Shown here: positions 33,888 to 43,337 of the stretch, in pieces | How positions within the stretch are numbered: the stretch's first letter is position 1 | Layout: every line of letters begins with the position of its first letter | Assembly (NCBI RefSeq): GCF_001612785.1 | Contig: NZ_BDBC01000054.1 | Location: forward strand, 1-64,000 | Origin: Nocardia beijingensis NBRC 16342 | GTDB taxonomy: Bacteria > Actinomycetota > Actinomycetes > Mycobacteriales > Mycobacteriaceae | Direction: 5' to 3' | DNA: 64,000 nt | The notes under the pieces: model-generated | What the model saw: only the letters and a program-made list of their open reading frames with translations | Database searches by the model: none | What the model was told of the DNA's origin: nothing | Translations under genes and position numbers: made by a program

Positions 33888-36560
33888 TCAACCCAGCCGG
33901 CGCGGACCGGTGTCGAAACGGCTGGGCTCGGGTCCGATACGGGCGCGCGCGTAAAGAATCTCCGCCGAGGTCGGCGAGGCCAGCACCGGATCGAAGGCCA
34001 GTTCCCGCATCTCCGGCAGGTCGTCGAACAGGGCCGAGATGCGCTGCGCCAGTTCGGCCAGGGCGGCCTTGTCCACGCGGGGACTGGCGGGAGTACCCGA
34101 CAGCAACGGCGCGGCCCGCGGCGCGTCGATCAGGGCCGTCGCCTCATCGGCGGTCAACGGCAGTGCGCGGTAGGCGCGGTCGCCGAGCAACTCGATGATC
34201 AAGCCGGAGAGACCGAATTCGATCACCGAGCCGAACGACGGGTCGTCCTGCACGCGCAGGATGCAGCCCACGCCTTTGGTGGCCATCCTCTGGATGTGCA
34301 GCACCGGATCACCGCACAGCTCGGCCAGATCCGCGTAGCCCTGGCGCACCGCTTCCGGTCGCCACAGATCGAGCCGGACGCCCGTGAGATCCGGCCTGCG
34401 CCGCCACAATTCGCCCGTCGCCTTGGCCGCCACCGGATAGCCGAGTGCTTCCGCGGCCGCGACCGCCTCCTCCGCGCTGCGCACCTCGCGGAACTCGACG
34501 ACCGAGATGCCGTAGCAGGCGAGCAGTTCCACCGTTTCCAGATCGGTGAGCCTGCGACCGCCCGAACCGGCCATCCAGTCGGCCACCAATCGGCGCGCGC
34601 GGTCGGTGTCGATGCCCGGCGGACGCACCACCGGCGAGACCGGCTTGGTCCGCCATTCGGCGTATCGCCGCACCCTGGCCAGCGCCCGCGCCGCGCGTTC
34701 CGGATCCGGATACGACGGGATGGAACCGTGCGCCGCCGTGGCGCCCGGCCCGCGCACCGCGAGCAGGTTCGGAATGCCCTGCTCGGCGACGAACGTGGTG
34801 AGAATCGGCTTCGTCGCCTCGGGCACCGCGGCCGCCGCCGCACGGATCGCGTCGGCGAATCCCCCGGTCGGCAGCGGCACCGGCGGTGCGAAAACGACGA
34901 TCACGGCGTCGGTCTCGTCCGAGCGCAGGGCCGCGACGAGGGCGTCCAGATACGCGCCAGGCGTCGCCTGCGGGCCGAGGTTGACCGGCTCGCCGACCTC
35001 GAGGCCCTCCCCCTGCGCCGCGTCGACGGCCAACCAGTTCAGCGCCGTGCTGTTGCCGACCACCGCCAGCCGCGAGCCGCGCGGCAACGGCTGATAGCCC
35101 AGCAGCGCGGCGCAGTCGAACAGTTCGGAGATCGAGTCGACCTGCACGATTCCGGCCTGCGCGAACAGATCTCGCACGATCGAACGATCCATGTCCCCCG
35201 CGGGCTGGGCGACCGAGCGGCCGCTGCTCACCGCGACGATCGGCTTGGTCCTGGCCACCCGGCGCGCGATCCGGGAGAACTTGCGTGGATTGCCGAAACT
35301 TTCCAGGTAGAGCAGCACCACATCGGTGTCAGGGTCGCTGTCCCAGTACTGCAGCAGGTCGTTTCCGGAGACGTCGGCACGGTTTCCGGCCGACACGAAC
35401 GTCGACAAACCGAGATTGCGGGCAGCCGCCTCGCCCAGAATGGCCGCGCCCAAGGGACCGGACTGACAGAAGAATCCGATTCGTCCGCGACCCGGCAACA
35501 CCGGGGCGAGCGTCGCGTTCATGGCGACCGACGGGTCGGTGTTGGCGATGCCGAGCGCGCTCGGCCCCACCACGCGCATGCCGTGACCACGAGCGGCCGC
35601 CACGAGTTCGCGTTCGGCCGCCAGCCCTTCCTCGCCGGTCTCGCCGAAACCCGCGGTGAGCACCACGAGCCCTTTGACACCCTTGGCCATACAGTCGTCG
35701 AGCACCGACCCGATCGCCGCGGGCGGCACCGCGACCACGGCGAGATCGACCTCGTCGGGGATCTCCCTGACCGTCGCGTAGGCCCGTACCCCGCGCACCG
35801 ACTTGCGGTTCGGGTTCACCGGGAACACCGGCCCCTGGAACAGGCCCGACAGCAGATTCGCCAGTACCGCACCACCGACCCGCCCGGTCGCGGAGGTGGC
35901 GCCGATCACCGCGACCGACCGCGGCGTGAGCAGGTTGCCCACACTGCGCGCCTCCGACGCGCGTTCGCGCGAGTCGCGCACCGACAGCAGGGCTTCGGTG
36001 GGATCGATGGCGAATTCGAGATGCAGGACCGACCCGTCGCGGCTGCGCTCCACCTGATAGCCCGCGTCCCGGAAGACCGTCACCATCACGGTGTTCTCCG
36101 CGAGCACCTCGGCGACGAAGGTCTCGATCTTGTTCTCGGCGGCGGCGCCGGCCAGATGTTCCAGCAGGATCGAGCCGAGCCCGCGCCCTTGATGGCCGTC
36201 CGCGACCACGAACGCGACCTCCGCCGCCCGCGGCCCGTCCCGTTCCAGCAACTCGTAGCGGCCCACCGCCACGATCGCCTCGCCCAGTTCCAGTACCAGG
36301 CCCACCCGGTCGTGATAGTCGACGTGGGTGGTGCGATACAGGTCCTTCGGCGAGATGCGCGGGTACGGCCCGAAATACCGCAGATACCTCGTGCGATCCG
36401 ACAGCGCGCCGTGGAACTCCTGCAGCCGCTCGGCATCGTCGGGAGTGATCGGGCGCAGCCGGACGACGCCACCGTCGGAGGCGAGCACGTCGGCGAACCA
36501 GTGTTGCGGCGGCGGGGGCGGGGTGGCGGGAGTGTCCGCGGTGTCGGGGAAGTCAGTCAC
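33888..36560 (-). CDS. Protein lysine acetyltransferase, GNAT fused to acyl-CoA-synthetase-like domains
   Basis: An 890-residue cytosolic protein. An N-terminal GNAT domain (about 25-180; VVRLRPITPDDAERLQEFH, VADGHQGRGLGSILLEHL as the acetyl-CoA loop) precedes a CoA-binding/succinyl-CoA-ligase-like region (about 210-660; VAVIGATSATGRVGGAVLANL, SGPLGAAIL, SAGNRADVSGND) and an ATP-grasp-like end. This is the domain order of actinobacterial PatA (Pat family), which acetylates and shuts off acetyl-CoA synthetase; Salmonella Pat has the reverse order. The GTG start, six bases behind GGAGG, overlaps the acuC stop by eight bases. Confidence 0.9.
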   Translation of the reverse strand: MTDFPDTADTPATPPPPPQHWFADVLASDGGVVRLRPITPDDAERLQEFHGALSDRTRYLRYFGPYPRISPKDLYRTTHVDYHDRVGLVLELGEAIVAVGRYELLERDGPRAAEVAFVVADGHQGRGLGSILLEHLAGAAAENKIETFVAEVLAENTVMVTVFRDAGYQVERSRDGSVLHLEFAIDPTEALLSVRDSRERASEARSVGNLLTPRSVAVIGATSATGRVGGAVLANLLSGLFQGPVFPVNPNRKSVRGVRAYATVREIPDEVDLAVVAVPPAAIGSVLDDCMAKGVKGLVVLTAGFGETGEEGLAAERELVAAARGHGMRVVGPSALGIANTDPSVAMNATLAPVLPGRGRIGFFCQSGPLGAAILGEAAARNLGLSTFVSAGNRADVSGNDLLQYWDSDPDTDVVLLYLESFGNPRKFSRIARRVARTKPIVAVSSGRSVAQPAGDMDRSIVRDLFAQAGIVQVDSISELFDCAALLGYQPLPRGSRLAVVGNSTALNWLAVDAAQGEGLEVGEPVNLGPQATPGAYLDALVAALRSDETDAVIVVFAPPVPLPTGGFADAIRAAAAAVPEATKPILTTFVAEQGIPNLLAVRGPGATAAHGSIPSYPDPERAARALARVRRYAEWRTKPVSPVVRPPGIDTDRARRLVADWMAGSGGRRLTDLETVELLACYGISVVEFREVRSAEEAVAAAEALGYPVAAKATGELWRRRPDLTGVRLDLWRPEAVRQGYADLAELCGDPVLHIQRMATKGVGCILRVQDDPSFGSVIEFGLSGLIIELLGDRAYRALPLTADEATALIDAPRAAPLLSGTPASPRVDKAALAELAQRISALFDDLPEMRELAFDPVLASPTSAEILYARARIGPEPSRFDTGPRRLG

Positions 36561-37824
36561 GAGGATCCTCCGGGTCCAGACCCAGCAACCCGAAAGTCGC
36601 TCGGCGGGTGGCCAGCACGGCCGTGTCGACGGCACGCTGGGCGCGATCGACCCGCGCGTCACCGGTCTCACCGGTACCGCCGGGTCCGTCCCATGGACGG
36701 TAGGCGACGTCGCCGCCGTCGCCCATGGTCAGGGGCGGGTCGGCGCGGGGCACCGCCGCGCGGATCATGTCGCTCCAGTCCTGCGGGATCGCCGTCGCGG
36801 GATCGATGGTGCGGTCCAACGCGGTGGCCAGCAGGTGGGTCCAGGCCCGCGGCACCACCCGGACCAATCCGTATCCGCCACCACCGACGGCCAGCCAGCG
36901 TCCCTCGGCGTAACGGTCGGCGAGTTCGCGCATGGCGCGGAAGGCCGCGCGCTGCCCGTCGACGGTCAGTTCCAAGTCGGCCAGCGGATCTTCGCGATGG
37001 CTGTCCACCCCGCACTGGCTGACCACGATCTGCGGGCCGAACGCGGCCACCGCGCCCGGCACCACGGCGTGGAAGCCGCGCAGCCACTGCGCGTCCCGGG
37101 TGCCCGGCAACAACGGCAGGTTGATCGACGTGCCCTCCGCCGCGCCGACGCCCGTCTCCTCCGGCCAACCGGTATTGGGCCACAGGGTGGCCGGATGCTG
37201 GTGCAGCGAGATGGTAAGCACGCGCGGGTCGGCGTAGAAGGCCCGTTGCACGCCGTCGCCGTGGTGCACGTCCACGTCGATGTAGGCGATGCGGTCGAAT
37301 CCGTGGTCGAGGAGCCAGGAAATGGCCACCGCCGGATCGTTGTACACGCAGAAGCCCGCCGCCGAATCGGCCGTCGCGTGATGCATGCCACCGCCGATGC
37401 TCACCGCTCGCGTGGCGCGGCCCTCGGCGATCTCCCGTGCCGCGGCCAAGGTGCCGCCGACGATCGTGGACGCGGCCCGGTGCATGTGCGGAAACACCGG
37501 ATTGTCCGGGGAACCGAGGCCGTAGGGCGGCGCGGCGGGCGAACCCACCGGCGGCACGGCGCGTTCGACCGCGTCGAGGTAGTCGGGGGTGTGGATGCGC
37601 AGCAGATCCTGACGGTCGGCGGCGGCGGGTTCGAGCACTTCGACGCCTTCGAGCAGGCCGAGACTCGCCGCCAGCGCCATGGTGAACTTCAGCCGCGCCG
37701 GCTGCATCGGGTGCTCCGGAGTCCAGCGGTAGTCCAGGAAACGCTCGGTCCAGACGACGGTTCCGGTGCGGCTGGTTCCGGGCGGAATCGGCGCCCGAGG
37801 TTCGCCGCGCGGTGCAGTGGCCAT
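36553..37824 (-). CDS. acuC: AcuC-type lysine deacetylase (class II-like HDAC fold)
   Basis: A 423-residue Zn-dependent deacetylase. HDAC motifs: GGGMHHATAD (His148-His149), YIDVDVHHGDGVQ (Asp183, Asp185, His187), SQCGVDSHREDPLADL (Asp279 region) and GGGGYGLVRVVPRAW with the catalytic Tyr. AcuC removes acetyl groups from acetyl-CoA synthetase and so reverses Pat. The acetyltransferase gene follows with an eight-base overlap, so writer and eraser are made together. TAGCGT (complement of 37832-37837) ends seven bases before the ATG, suggesting a leaderless message. It is divergent from ideR. Confidence 0.92.
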   Translation of the reverse strand: MATAPRGEPRAPIPPGTSRTGTVVWTERFLDYRWTPEHPMQPARLKFTMALAASLGLLEGVEVLEPAAADRQDLLRIHTPDYLDAVERAVPPVGSPAAPPYGLGSPDNPVFPHMHRAASTIVGGTLAAAREIAEGRATRAVSIGGGMHHATADSAAGFCVYNDPAVAISWLLDHGFDRIAYIDVDVHHGDGVQRAFYADPRVLTISLHQHPATLWPNTGWPEETGVGAAEGTSINLPLLPGTRDAQWLRGFHAVVPGAVAAFGPQIVVSQCGVDSHREDPLADLELTVDGQRAAFRAMRELADRYAEGRWLAVGGGGYGLVRVVPRAWTHLLATALDRTIDPATAIPQDWSDMIRAAVPRADPPLTMGDGGDVAYRPWDGPGGTGETGDARVDRAQRAVDTAVLATRRATFGLLGLDPEDPRD

Positions 37825-38004
37825 GATCGCAACGCTAGCGGGAAGCAAGGAACCCCGCGAAACGTTCCTATGCAGTACAAATACAAGAAAGTACGCTCAC
37901 GGCCGCCTGCCGTGCGCCGATCGGGTTCCCGCGATGCCGCCGGAGATGTCGTGCGCAGCGTGGAGCGGCACGATCCGGCACACGGAGGTGCCGTCGCGCG
38001 TGGG

Positions 38005-38010
38005 TAGAAT
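38005..38010 (+). promoter_or_regulatory. Candidate ideR promoter -10
   Basis: TAGAAT lies 23 bases before the ideR GTG and is followed by the ribosome site GAAGGGG. No clear -35 is seen. No obvious IdeR iron box overlaps it. Confidence 0.5.
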
Positions 38011-38033
38011 TCGTGCCGACGAAGGGGTAACAG

Positions 38034-38720
38034 GTGAAGGATCTGGTCGACACCACGGAGATGTATCTCCGTACCATCTACGACCTCGAGGAGGAGGGCG
38101 TGGTGCCCCTGCGCGCCCGGATCGCCGAGCGCCTCGAACAGAGTGGTCCCACCGTGAGCCAGACCGTCGCGCGCATGGAACGTGACGGTTTGCTGCTGGT
38201 CGCGGGCGACCGTCATCTGGAGCTGACCGAGAAGGGACGCAGCATGGCCGTCGCGGTCATGCGCAAGCACCGGCTGGCCGAACGGCTTCTCGTCGACATC
38301 ATCGGCCTGGACTGGCAGAACGTGCACGCGGAGGCCTGTCGCTGGGAGCACGTGATGAGCGAGGACGTCGAGCGCCGCTTGGTCGAGGTGCTCAACCACC
38401 CCACCACCTCCCCGTACGGCAACCCCATCCCCGGCCTGGACGAACTGGGCATCATCCCCCCTGTGGCCGCCGACGAGACGCTGCTGCGCCTGTCCGACCT
38501 GCCGCACGGCCAGCGGCACGCCGTCGTCGTGCGCAGGCTCGCCGAGCACATTCAGACCGACCCGGAGGTCATCGGCCGCCTGCGCGAGGCGGGCGTGGTG
38601 CCCGACGCCCGCGTCACGGTGGAGACGAAGCAGGGTTCGGTGATCATCACCGTGCCCGGCCACGACGGGTTCGAACTGCCCGACGAGATGGCGCACGCCG
38701 TTCAGGTGAAGCTGGCCTGA
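38034..38720 (+). CDS. ideR: Iron-dependent regulator IdeR (DtxR family)
   Basis: A 228-residue Fe(II)-activated repressor of siderophore and iron-uptake genes. The helix-turn-helix spans about 25-52 (ARIAERLEQSGPTVSQTVARMERDG). All metal ligands of the mycobacterial protein are kept at the same numbers: Met10, Cys102, Glu105, His106 for the primary site and His79, Glu83, His98 for the ancillary site. The C-terminal SH3-like domain is present (VTVETKQGSVIITVPG). GTG start. galE follows after three bases, as dtxR-galE in corynebacteria. Confidence 0.97.
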   Translation: MKDLVDTTEMYLRTIYDLEEEGVVPLRARIAERLEQSGPTVSQTVARMERDGLLLVAGDRHLELTEKGRSMAVAVMRKHRLAERLLVDIIGLDWQNVHAEACRWEHVMSEDVERRLVEVLNHPTTSPYGNPIPGLDELGIIPPVAADETLLRLSDLPHGQRHAVVVRRLAEHIQTDPEVIGRLREAGVVPDARVTVETKQGSVIITVPGHDGFELPDEMAHAVQVKLA

Positions 38721-38723
38721 TCC

Positions 38724-39704
38724 ATGAGACTTCTCGTCACGGGCGGCGCGGGTTACGTCGGCGGCGTCTGCGCACAGGTCCTGCTGGAATCCGGCCACGA
38801 CGTGGTCGTGGTCGACGATCTGTCCACCGGCAACGCCGACGGCGTGCCGTCCGGCGCCCGGTTCGTGCGGGGTGACGTGGCCATCGCCGCGCCGGAACTG
38901 CTGGCCGCCGAACCTTTCGACGGTGTCCTGCATTTCGCGGCGCAGTCGCTGGTCGGCGAGTCGGTGCAGCAGCCGGAGAAGTACTGGCACGGCAACGTCG
39001 TGAAGACGTTCGAACTGCTGGAGGCGATGCGGCGCGCGGGAACGCCGCGCCTGGTCTTCTCCTCCACCGCCGCGGTCTACGGTGAGCCGGAACAGGTACC
39101 GATCACCGAGGACGCCCCGACCCGCCCGACCAACCCGTACGGCGCGTCGAAGCTGGCCATCGACCATGCCATCACCTCCTACGCGGTCGCGCACGGGCTG
39201 GCGGCGACCAGCCTGCGGTACTTCAACGTCGCGGGCGCCTACGGCGGGCTCGGCGAGAACCGCGTCGTGGAAACGCATCTCATCCCGCTGGTCCTGCAGG
39301 TGGCGGCCGGGCATCGCAAGGCGATCTCGGTCTTCGGCACCGACTGGCCCACCCCGGACGGCACCGCGGTCCGCGATTACATCCACATCCGCGACCTCGC
39401 GCAGGCCCATCTGCTGGCTCTGGCGACCGCGGAGCCGGGCATCCATCGGATCTACAACCTCGGCAGTGGCACCGGATTCTCCGTTCGCGAGGTGATCTCG
39501 GCGTGCGAGCGGGTCACCGGCCTGCCGATCGCCGCGCAGGACGCGCCGCGCCGTCCCGGCGACCCGGCGACGCTCATCGCGTCCAGCGAACGGGCCGTCG
39601 CCGAACTCGGCTGGCGGCCCGAGCACAACGATCTCGACGAGATCGTCACCGACGCCTGGGCGTTCCTGCGATCGCTCGGCTCCCGCGCGCACAGCGCGAA
39701 ATAG
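38724..39704 (+). CDS. galE: UDP-glucose 4-epimerase
   Basis: Interconverts UDP-glucose and UDP-galactose for galactan and arabinogalactan precursors. The 326-residue SDR-type protein has NAD loop TGGAGYVGG (6-14), Ser114/Thr115 in VFSSTAAVYG and catalytic Tyr139/Lys143 in NPYGASK; substrate region SLRYFNVAGAYGGLGE is intact. It begins three bases behind the ideR stop and is co-transcribed with it. Length is slightly under the usual 330-340. Confidence 0.93.
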   Translation: MRLLVTGGAGYVGGVCAQVLLESGHDVVVVDDLSTGNADGVPSGARFVRGDVAIAAPELLAAEPFDGVLHFAAQSLVGESVQQPEKYWHGNVVKTFELLEAMRRAGTPRLVFSSTAAVYGEPEQVPITEDAPTRPTNPYGASKLAIDHAITSYAVAHGLAATSLRYFNVAGAYGGLGENRVVETHLIPLVLQVAAGHRKAISVFGTDWPTPDGTAVRDYIHIRDLAQAHLLALATAEPGIHRIYNLGSGTGFSVREVISACERVTGLPIAAQDAPRRPGDPATLIASSERAVAELGWRPEHNDLDEIVTDAWAFLRSLGSRAHSAK

Positions 39705-39715
39705 TCCGCGTACTG

Positions 39716-39742
39716 CCCGAGTCGGCCCCACACCGGCTCGGG
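39716..39742. terminator. Weak hairpin between galE and DUF4192
   Basis: CCCGAG (39716-39721) pairs with CTCGGG (39737-39742), with additional GG/CC pairing inside a 15-base loop, between the converging galE and DUF4192 genes. No T run follows. Confidence 0.35.
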
Positions 39743-39847
39743 CCGCGGTGACGCGGCTGCTCCGGAGCCGCGACGCCGCGGGCCCGAACGAAACGCTGCG
39801 CGCCGGTCGCGCCACCGGCTCGGTGTCGCCGCCCCGCGTATCCGGCT

Positions 39848-41194
39848 TCACGGCGTCGGCTCCTCGAGATCGATACCGAGACCAGCGGCGGTCCGGTAGC
39901 CGCTGTGCGCGAGGCGGCGCAATTGTTCCGGGCGCATACCCAAGCGCAGCGAGGTATCGAGCAGCATCGCCATCGGATGTCCCGGATCCGCCTCCAGCGC
40001 GGCTTCCAGCGCGATGCCTGCCAGCGGTCCGTCGCCACGGACGTAAGCGCTGTAGCCGAGCAAGGCGGCGGCCTCGGCCCGATCCGTACCGGTCAGCGCG
40101 CGGGTCAGCGCGACCCACACCGCCTCCGCCGCGGCGGCGTGGTCGCCGACGGCCAAGGCGAACATCGTGTCCCGCACCGCCCGATCCCGCAGCGCCGCGG
40201 CGATCTTCGCGAGTTCGGGCGCCATCAGCGCGGCGCCGGAAGCGGTGTTGGCGATCTGCCACAGCACATGGTCGAGCGCCTGCCTGCTGTATCCGATCGG
40301 ATCGCCACGACGCGCCGCCCGCGCATAGCGCTCGCCCGCGCGCGCGATCGCGTCGGTCAGGTGCGCCGCCACCTCGGCACGCGCGAGCGGGTCCGGCGCG
40401 ACCAGATCGGTGAGTTCGGCGCGCGAACCGCGGATCGGCCTGCCGTCCAGCACGTGCGTCAGCGTCACCAGGGATGCCGCGGGATCTCGCAGCACCCCGC
40501 GCCGCCGCGGTCCCGCCAACGTCCACCAGCGCTGGCCGGCGGCGATCGCACGCACTGCCCAGACTCCCGCGAGGGCGATGTCACACGCCGCGAGCCGCCT
40601 GCCGAGCGAGCCGACCAGCACGTCGAAGCGCCCGGTCGCGCACTCCGGCCGGTCGGCGCCCGGCTCGGCGGCGCGTTCGTCGACGATGACGGCGATGACC
40701 TCGGCCGCTCGATCGTGCGCGCAGATCCGCGCGACCGCCGCCGCCAGCGTCGCGCCCCGCACCCGCCTGCCGCCGGGCGAGTCCAGATCGAACCGCACCA
40801 CCGCGTCGACCGTCGCGCCGCCGGACGCGGCGGGCCGCAGGACGAGCACGACCACCGATCGTTCCGGGGTGAACCCGAGCATCGCCGGTACCGCCGCGAT
40901 CAGCTCCGCTGGGTCATCCACCCGCACAACGTGTTCCGGGGCACCATGAAATTGCGGCGGATCTTCGCGGCATCGAGCGTGCCGCGCGCGTCCCCCGAGG
41001 TTCCACGCACCTGGTCCGTGCTCCGGCGGGCGCGAAAGCGGGTGCGGCGCGCCGATAGCGCCCGGTACAGCGTCGGAAGGGTCGCGGCCGGGTGGATGGC
41101 CGAGGCCCGAGTCCGGCGGCGATTCCTCTCCCGTGCCGGTATGTCCGGCATCGACCGGCTCGGGGGCTCGAAACGGGTTCGCGGAAGTCGTCAT
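39848..41194 (-). CDS. DUF4192 protein
   Basis: A 448-residue soluble protein. After a proline-rich N-terminus of about 75 residues, DUF4192 begins: DDPAELIAAVPAMLGFTPERSVVVLVL, AAVARICAHDRAAEVIAVIVDE, GYSRQALDHVLWQIAN and the C-terminal GDHAAAAEAVWVALTRALTG, YVRGDGPLAGIALEAALEADPGHPMAMLLDTSLRLGM. The last part resembles a helical repeat. It is a common actinobacterial protein near ideR (Rv2712c-like position). The function is unknown. The ATG at 41194 is chosen from MTTSANPF; the much longer frame above it is shadow. Confidence 0.85.
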   Translation of the reverse strand: MTTSANPFRAPEPVDAGHTGTGEESPPDSGLGHPPGRDPSDAVPGAIGAPHPLSRPPEHGPGAWNLGGRARHARCREDPPQFHGAPEHVVRVDDPAELIAAVPAMLGFTPERSVVVLVLRPAASGGATVDAVVRFDLDSPGGRRVRGATLAAAVARICAHDRAAEVIAVIVDERAAEPGADRPECATGRFDVLVGSLGRRLAACDIALAGVWAVRAIAAGQRWWTLAGPRRRGVLRDPAASLVTLTHVLDGRPIRGSRAELTDLVAPDPLARAEVAAHLTDAIARAGERYARAARRGDPIGYSRQALDHVLWQIANTASGAALMAPELAKIAAALRDRAVRDTMFALAVGDHAAAAEAVWVALTRALTGTDRAEAAALLGYSAYVRGDGPLAGIALEAALEADPGHPMAMLLDTSLRLGMRPEQLRRLAHSGYRTAAGLGIDLEEPTP

Positions 41195-41346
41195 GCTTCG
41201 ACCATGCGACTCGGCGGCGGCCGGTCCTCGACGCCGACCTGGCGATTCCGCCGCCCTGGGGAATCCGCTTCGCGCTGTGCACGAATCGACCGGCATGACG
41301 GCGGACCGGTGACTCGTGTCAGAGGCGCCTGCTATCGTGCCGGCCG

Positions 41347-42051
41347 CTACCTCTCGCGCACTTTGCGCACCGCGGTGGCGAACAGAGCGTCCAGCGCCGC
41401 GATATCCGGTTCGCCGTCGGCGAACGACATGTAGGTCACCGTGATTCGCACGTCCCCCGTCTGCGCGACGTGCGTGCGCATCGATCGGGTCAGCCTGGCG
41501 CCACCCGCCTCCGGTAGCACGGTCCTGCGCAGGGAAAGGGCGTCGTCGGCATCGATCGGCGGCGGTGAGGCGGGCTCGGATGTCACGGTTGTGGCGGCGC
41601 CGGCCCGGTGCACCCGCACCGATGAGCATTGCTCCAACCGGGCGCGCAGGGCGGCCAACGGCTCGCCGGTGCGGGTCAATTCGACGGTCAGCGTGGCGCG
41701 CGTCGCGTCGTCCGTGCCGACCGCCATCGCCGTGCGATCGGGCCCGAAGTCCTGCTCCGGCGGCACGCACCGGCTGGGCTCGACATTCGCGCCGCGGCCC
41801 ATGCCGTCCAGGTCACCCGCCGCCTGGGCCACCGCCTCCTGGGGCAGCACCACCGCCGTGTACGGCGCGGGAAACTGGCCCGGATCCGGCAACAGCGCCG
41901 GAAGTTCTGCGCTCACGTGCCGGGTCACCGCGGTCGGCGCCGACAGAGCCGGGCGCCCCGGCACCGTCGAGCCGCATCCTGCGAGCAGTATCGCGAAGAC
42001 GACGGGTGCCACCCGGCCCAGCCGCATGCGCCTCGAATCCGCCACGGTCAC
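41347..42051 (-). CDS. Putative lipoprotein, unknown family
   Basis: A 234-residue exported protein. The signal peptide ends RVAPVVFAILLAGC, a lipobox with Cys about residue 26. The mature part is hydrophilic with two cysteines (RCVPPEQDFG and LEQCSSVRV) and repeating beta strands, resembling other actinobacterial envelope lipoproteins, but I cannot name a family. GTG at 42051 and 42045 are both possible starts (GGGGA is nearer to the second). It lies upstream of DUF4192 with a 152-base gap; co-transcription is uncertain. Confidence 0.75.
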   Translation of the reverse strand: MTVADSRRMRLGRVAPVVFAILLAGCGSTVPGRPALSAPTAVTRHVSAELPALLPDPGQFPAPYTAVVLPQEAVAQAAGDLDGMGRGANVEPSRCVPPEQDFGPDRTAMAVGTDDATRATLTVELTRTGEPLAALRARLEQCSSVRVHRAGAATTVTSEPASPPPIDADDALSLRRTVLPEAGGARLTRSMRTHVAQTGDVRITVTYMSFADGEPDIAALDALFATAVRKVRER

Positions 42052-42323
42052 ATCCCCACTGTGCCGCACTCCCCGGGGCCCGTCCGTGATGCCACGCCGC
42101 CGGGCCGGGAATGCGCGGGCCGCCGATGCTGTTGGCTCGGAGTACGGGTCGGTGTCCGGCCGTGCGCGGTGCCGCCACGGTATGGGGGACAATGGACAGC
42201 GGTCCCCGGTTCGGACGACTGCTCGTCTCGCACCACCAGGAGTGGCGAACGATCGGGCAGGCAACCACACTGGCGCGTGAGGCACGTGTCCGGCCGCAGG
42301 AGCCGCGCAGGAAGGAGTACGCG

Positions 42324-43268
42324 ATGGACTACGAGTCGCGAATGTACGAATTGGAGTTCCCCGCTCCGCAGCTGTCGTCCGCCGACGGCGCGGGCCCGGT
42401 CCTGGTGCACGGGCTGGAAGGTTTCACCGACGCAGGGCATGCGGTGCGGCTGGCGACCACGCACCTGCGCGAAAGTCTCGAAAGCGAGCTTGTGGCGTCG
42501 TTCGACGTGGACGAGCTGCTCGACTACCGCTCGCGGCGTCCGCTCATGACGTTCAAGACCGATCATTTCTCCGACTACGCCGAGCCTGAACTCAATCTCT
42601 GGGCACTGCGCGACACCGCGGGGACCCCGTTCCTGCTGCTCGCGGGTCTGGAGCCGGACCTACGCTGGGAGAAGTTCACCACCGCGGTGCGGCTGCTCGC
42701 CGAGCAGCTGGGAGTGCGGCGCAGCATCGGCCTCAGCGCCATCCCCATGGCGATTCCGCACACCCGCCCGCTGGGTGTGACCGCGCACTCCTCCAACCGC
42801 GACCTGATCTCCGAGCACCAGCGGTGGCCGGGCGAACTCCAGGTGCCGGGCAGCGCGTCGTCGCTGCTGGAATTCCGCATGGCGCAGCACGGTCACGAAT
42901 CGGTCGGCTTCTCGGTGCACGTACCGCACTACCTCGCGCAGACCGCCTACCCGGAGGCCGCGCAGACGCTGCTGGAGAACGTCGCCGACAACGCGGGCCT
43001 CGAGATCCCACTGGCCGCGCTCGGCGAGGCCGCCGCTCGGGTGCGCGAACAGGTCAACGAGCACATCGCGGGCAACGTCGAGGTGGAGACGGTCGTGCAC
43101 GCGCTGGAGCGGCAGTACGACAGCTTCGTCACCGCGCAGGAGCGGCAGTCGAGCCTGCTTGTGGGTGACGGCGAGCTGCCCAGCGGCGACGAACTCGGCG
43201 CCGAGTTCGAGCGATTCCTCGCCGAGCAGGGCCGCTACAACGGCGACGACGAGGGCGAACAGGACTGA
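42324..43268 (+). CDS. PAC2-family protein
   Basis: A 314-residue protein of the PAC2 family (proteasome-assembly-chaperone fold), the counterpart of Rv2714. Landmarks: VLVHGLEGFTDAGHAVRLATTHLRESL, LVASFDVDELLDYRSRRP, NLWALRDTAGTPFLLLAGLEPDLRWEKF, then IGLSAIPMAIPHTRPLGVTAHSSNRDL. The acidic C-terminus (LGAEFERFLAEQGRYNGDDE) is characteristic. A role in proteasome or protein-complex assembly is possible but not shown. GAAGGAG precedes the ATG. It is divergent from the lipoprotein gene. Confidence 0.9.
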   Translation: MDYESRMYELEFPAPQLSSADGAGPVLVHGLEGFTDAGHAVRLATTHLRESLESELVASFDVDELLDYRSRRPLMTFKTDHFSDYAEPELNLWALRDTAGTPFLLLAGLEPDLRWEKFTTAVRLLAEQLGVRRSIGLSAIPMAIPHTRPLGVTAHSSNRDLISEHQRWPGELQVPGSASSLLEFRMAQHGHESVGFSVHVPHYLAQTAYPEAAQTLLENVADNAGLEIPLAALGEAAARVREQVNEHIAGNVEVETVVHALERQYDSFVTAQERQSSLLVGDGELPSGDELGAEFERFLAEQGRYNGDDEGEQD

Positions 43269-43324
43269 CCCACCCGGCCGCCGGATCCGGATCGCCCCTG
43301 CACGTGTGCCCGCGGGCGAGGCCG

Positions 43325-43330
43325 TAGGGT
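43325..43330 (+). promoter_or_regulatory. -10 hexamer of the DUF3516 helicase
   Basis: TAGGGT ends seven bases before GTG at 43338, so the helicase message is probably leaderless and the upstream in-frame GTG at 43329 is too early. Confidence 0.55.
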
Positions 43331-43337
43331 GGTCGGA

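Noticed and set aside
33825..37022. 1065-residue plus-strand frame
   Set aside because: Shadow of the acetyltransferase/acuC genes on the other strand; composition biased to Arg/His/Gln.
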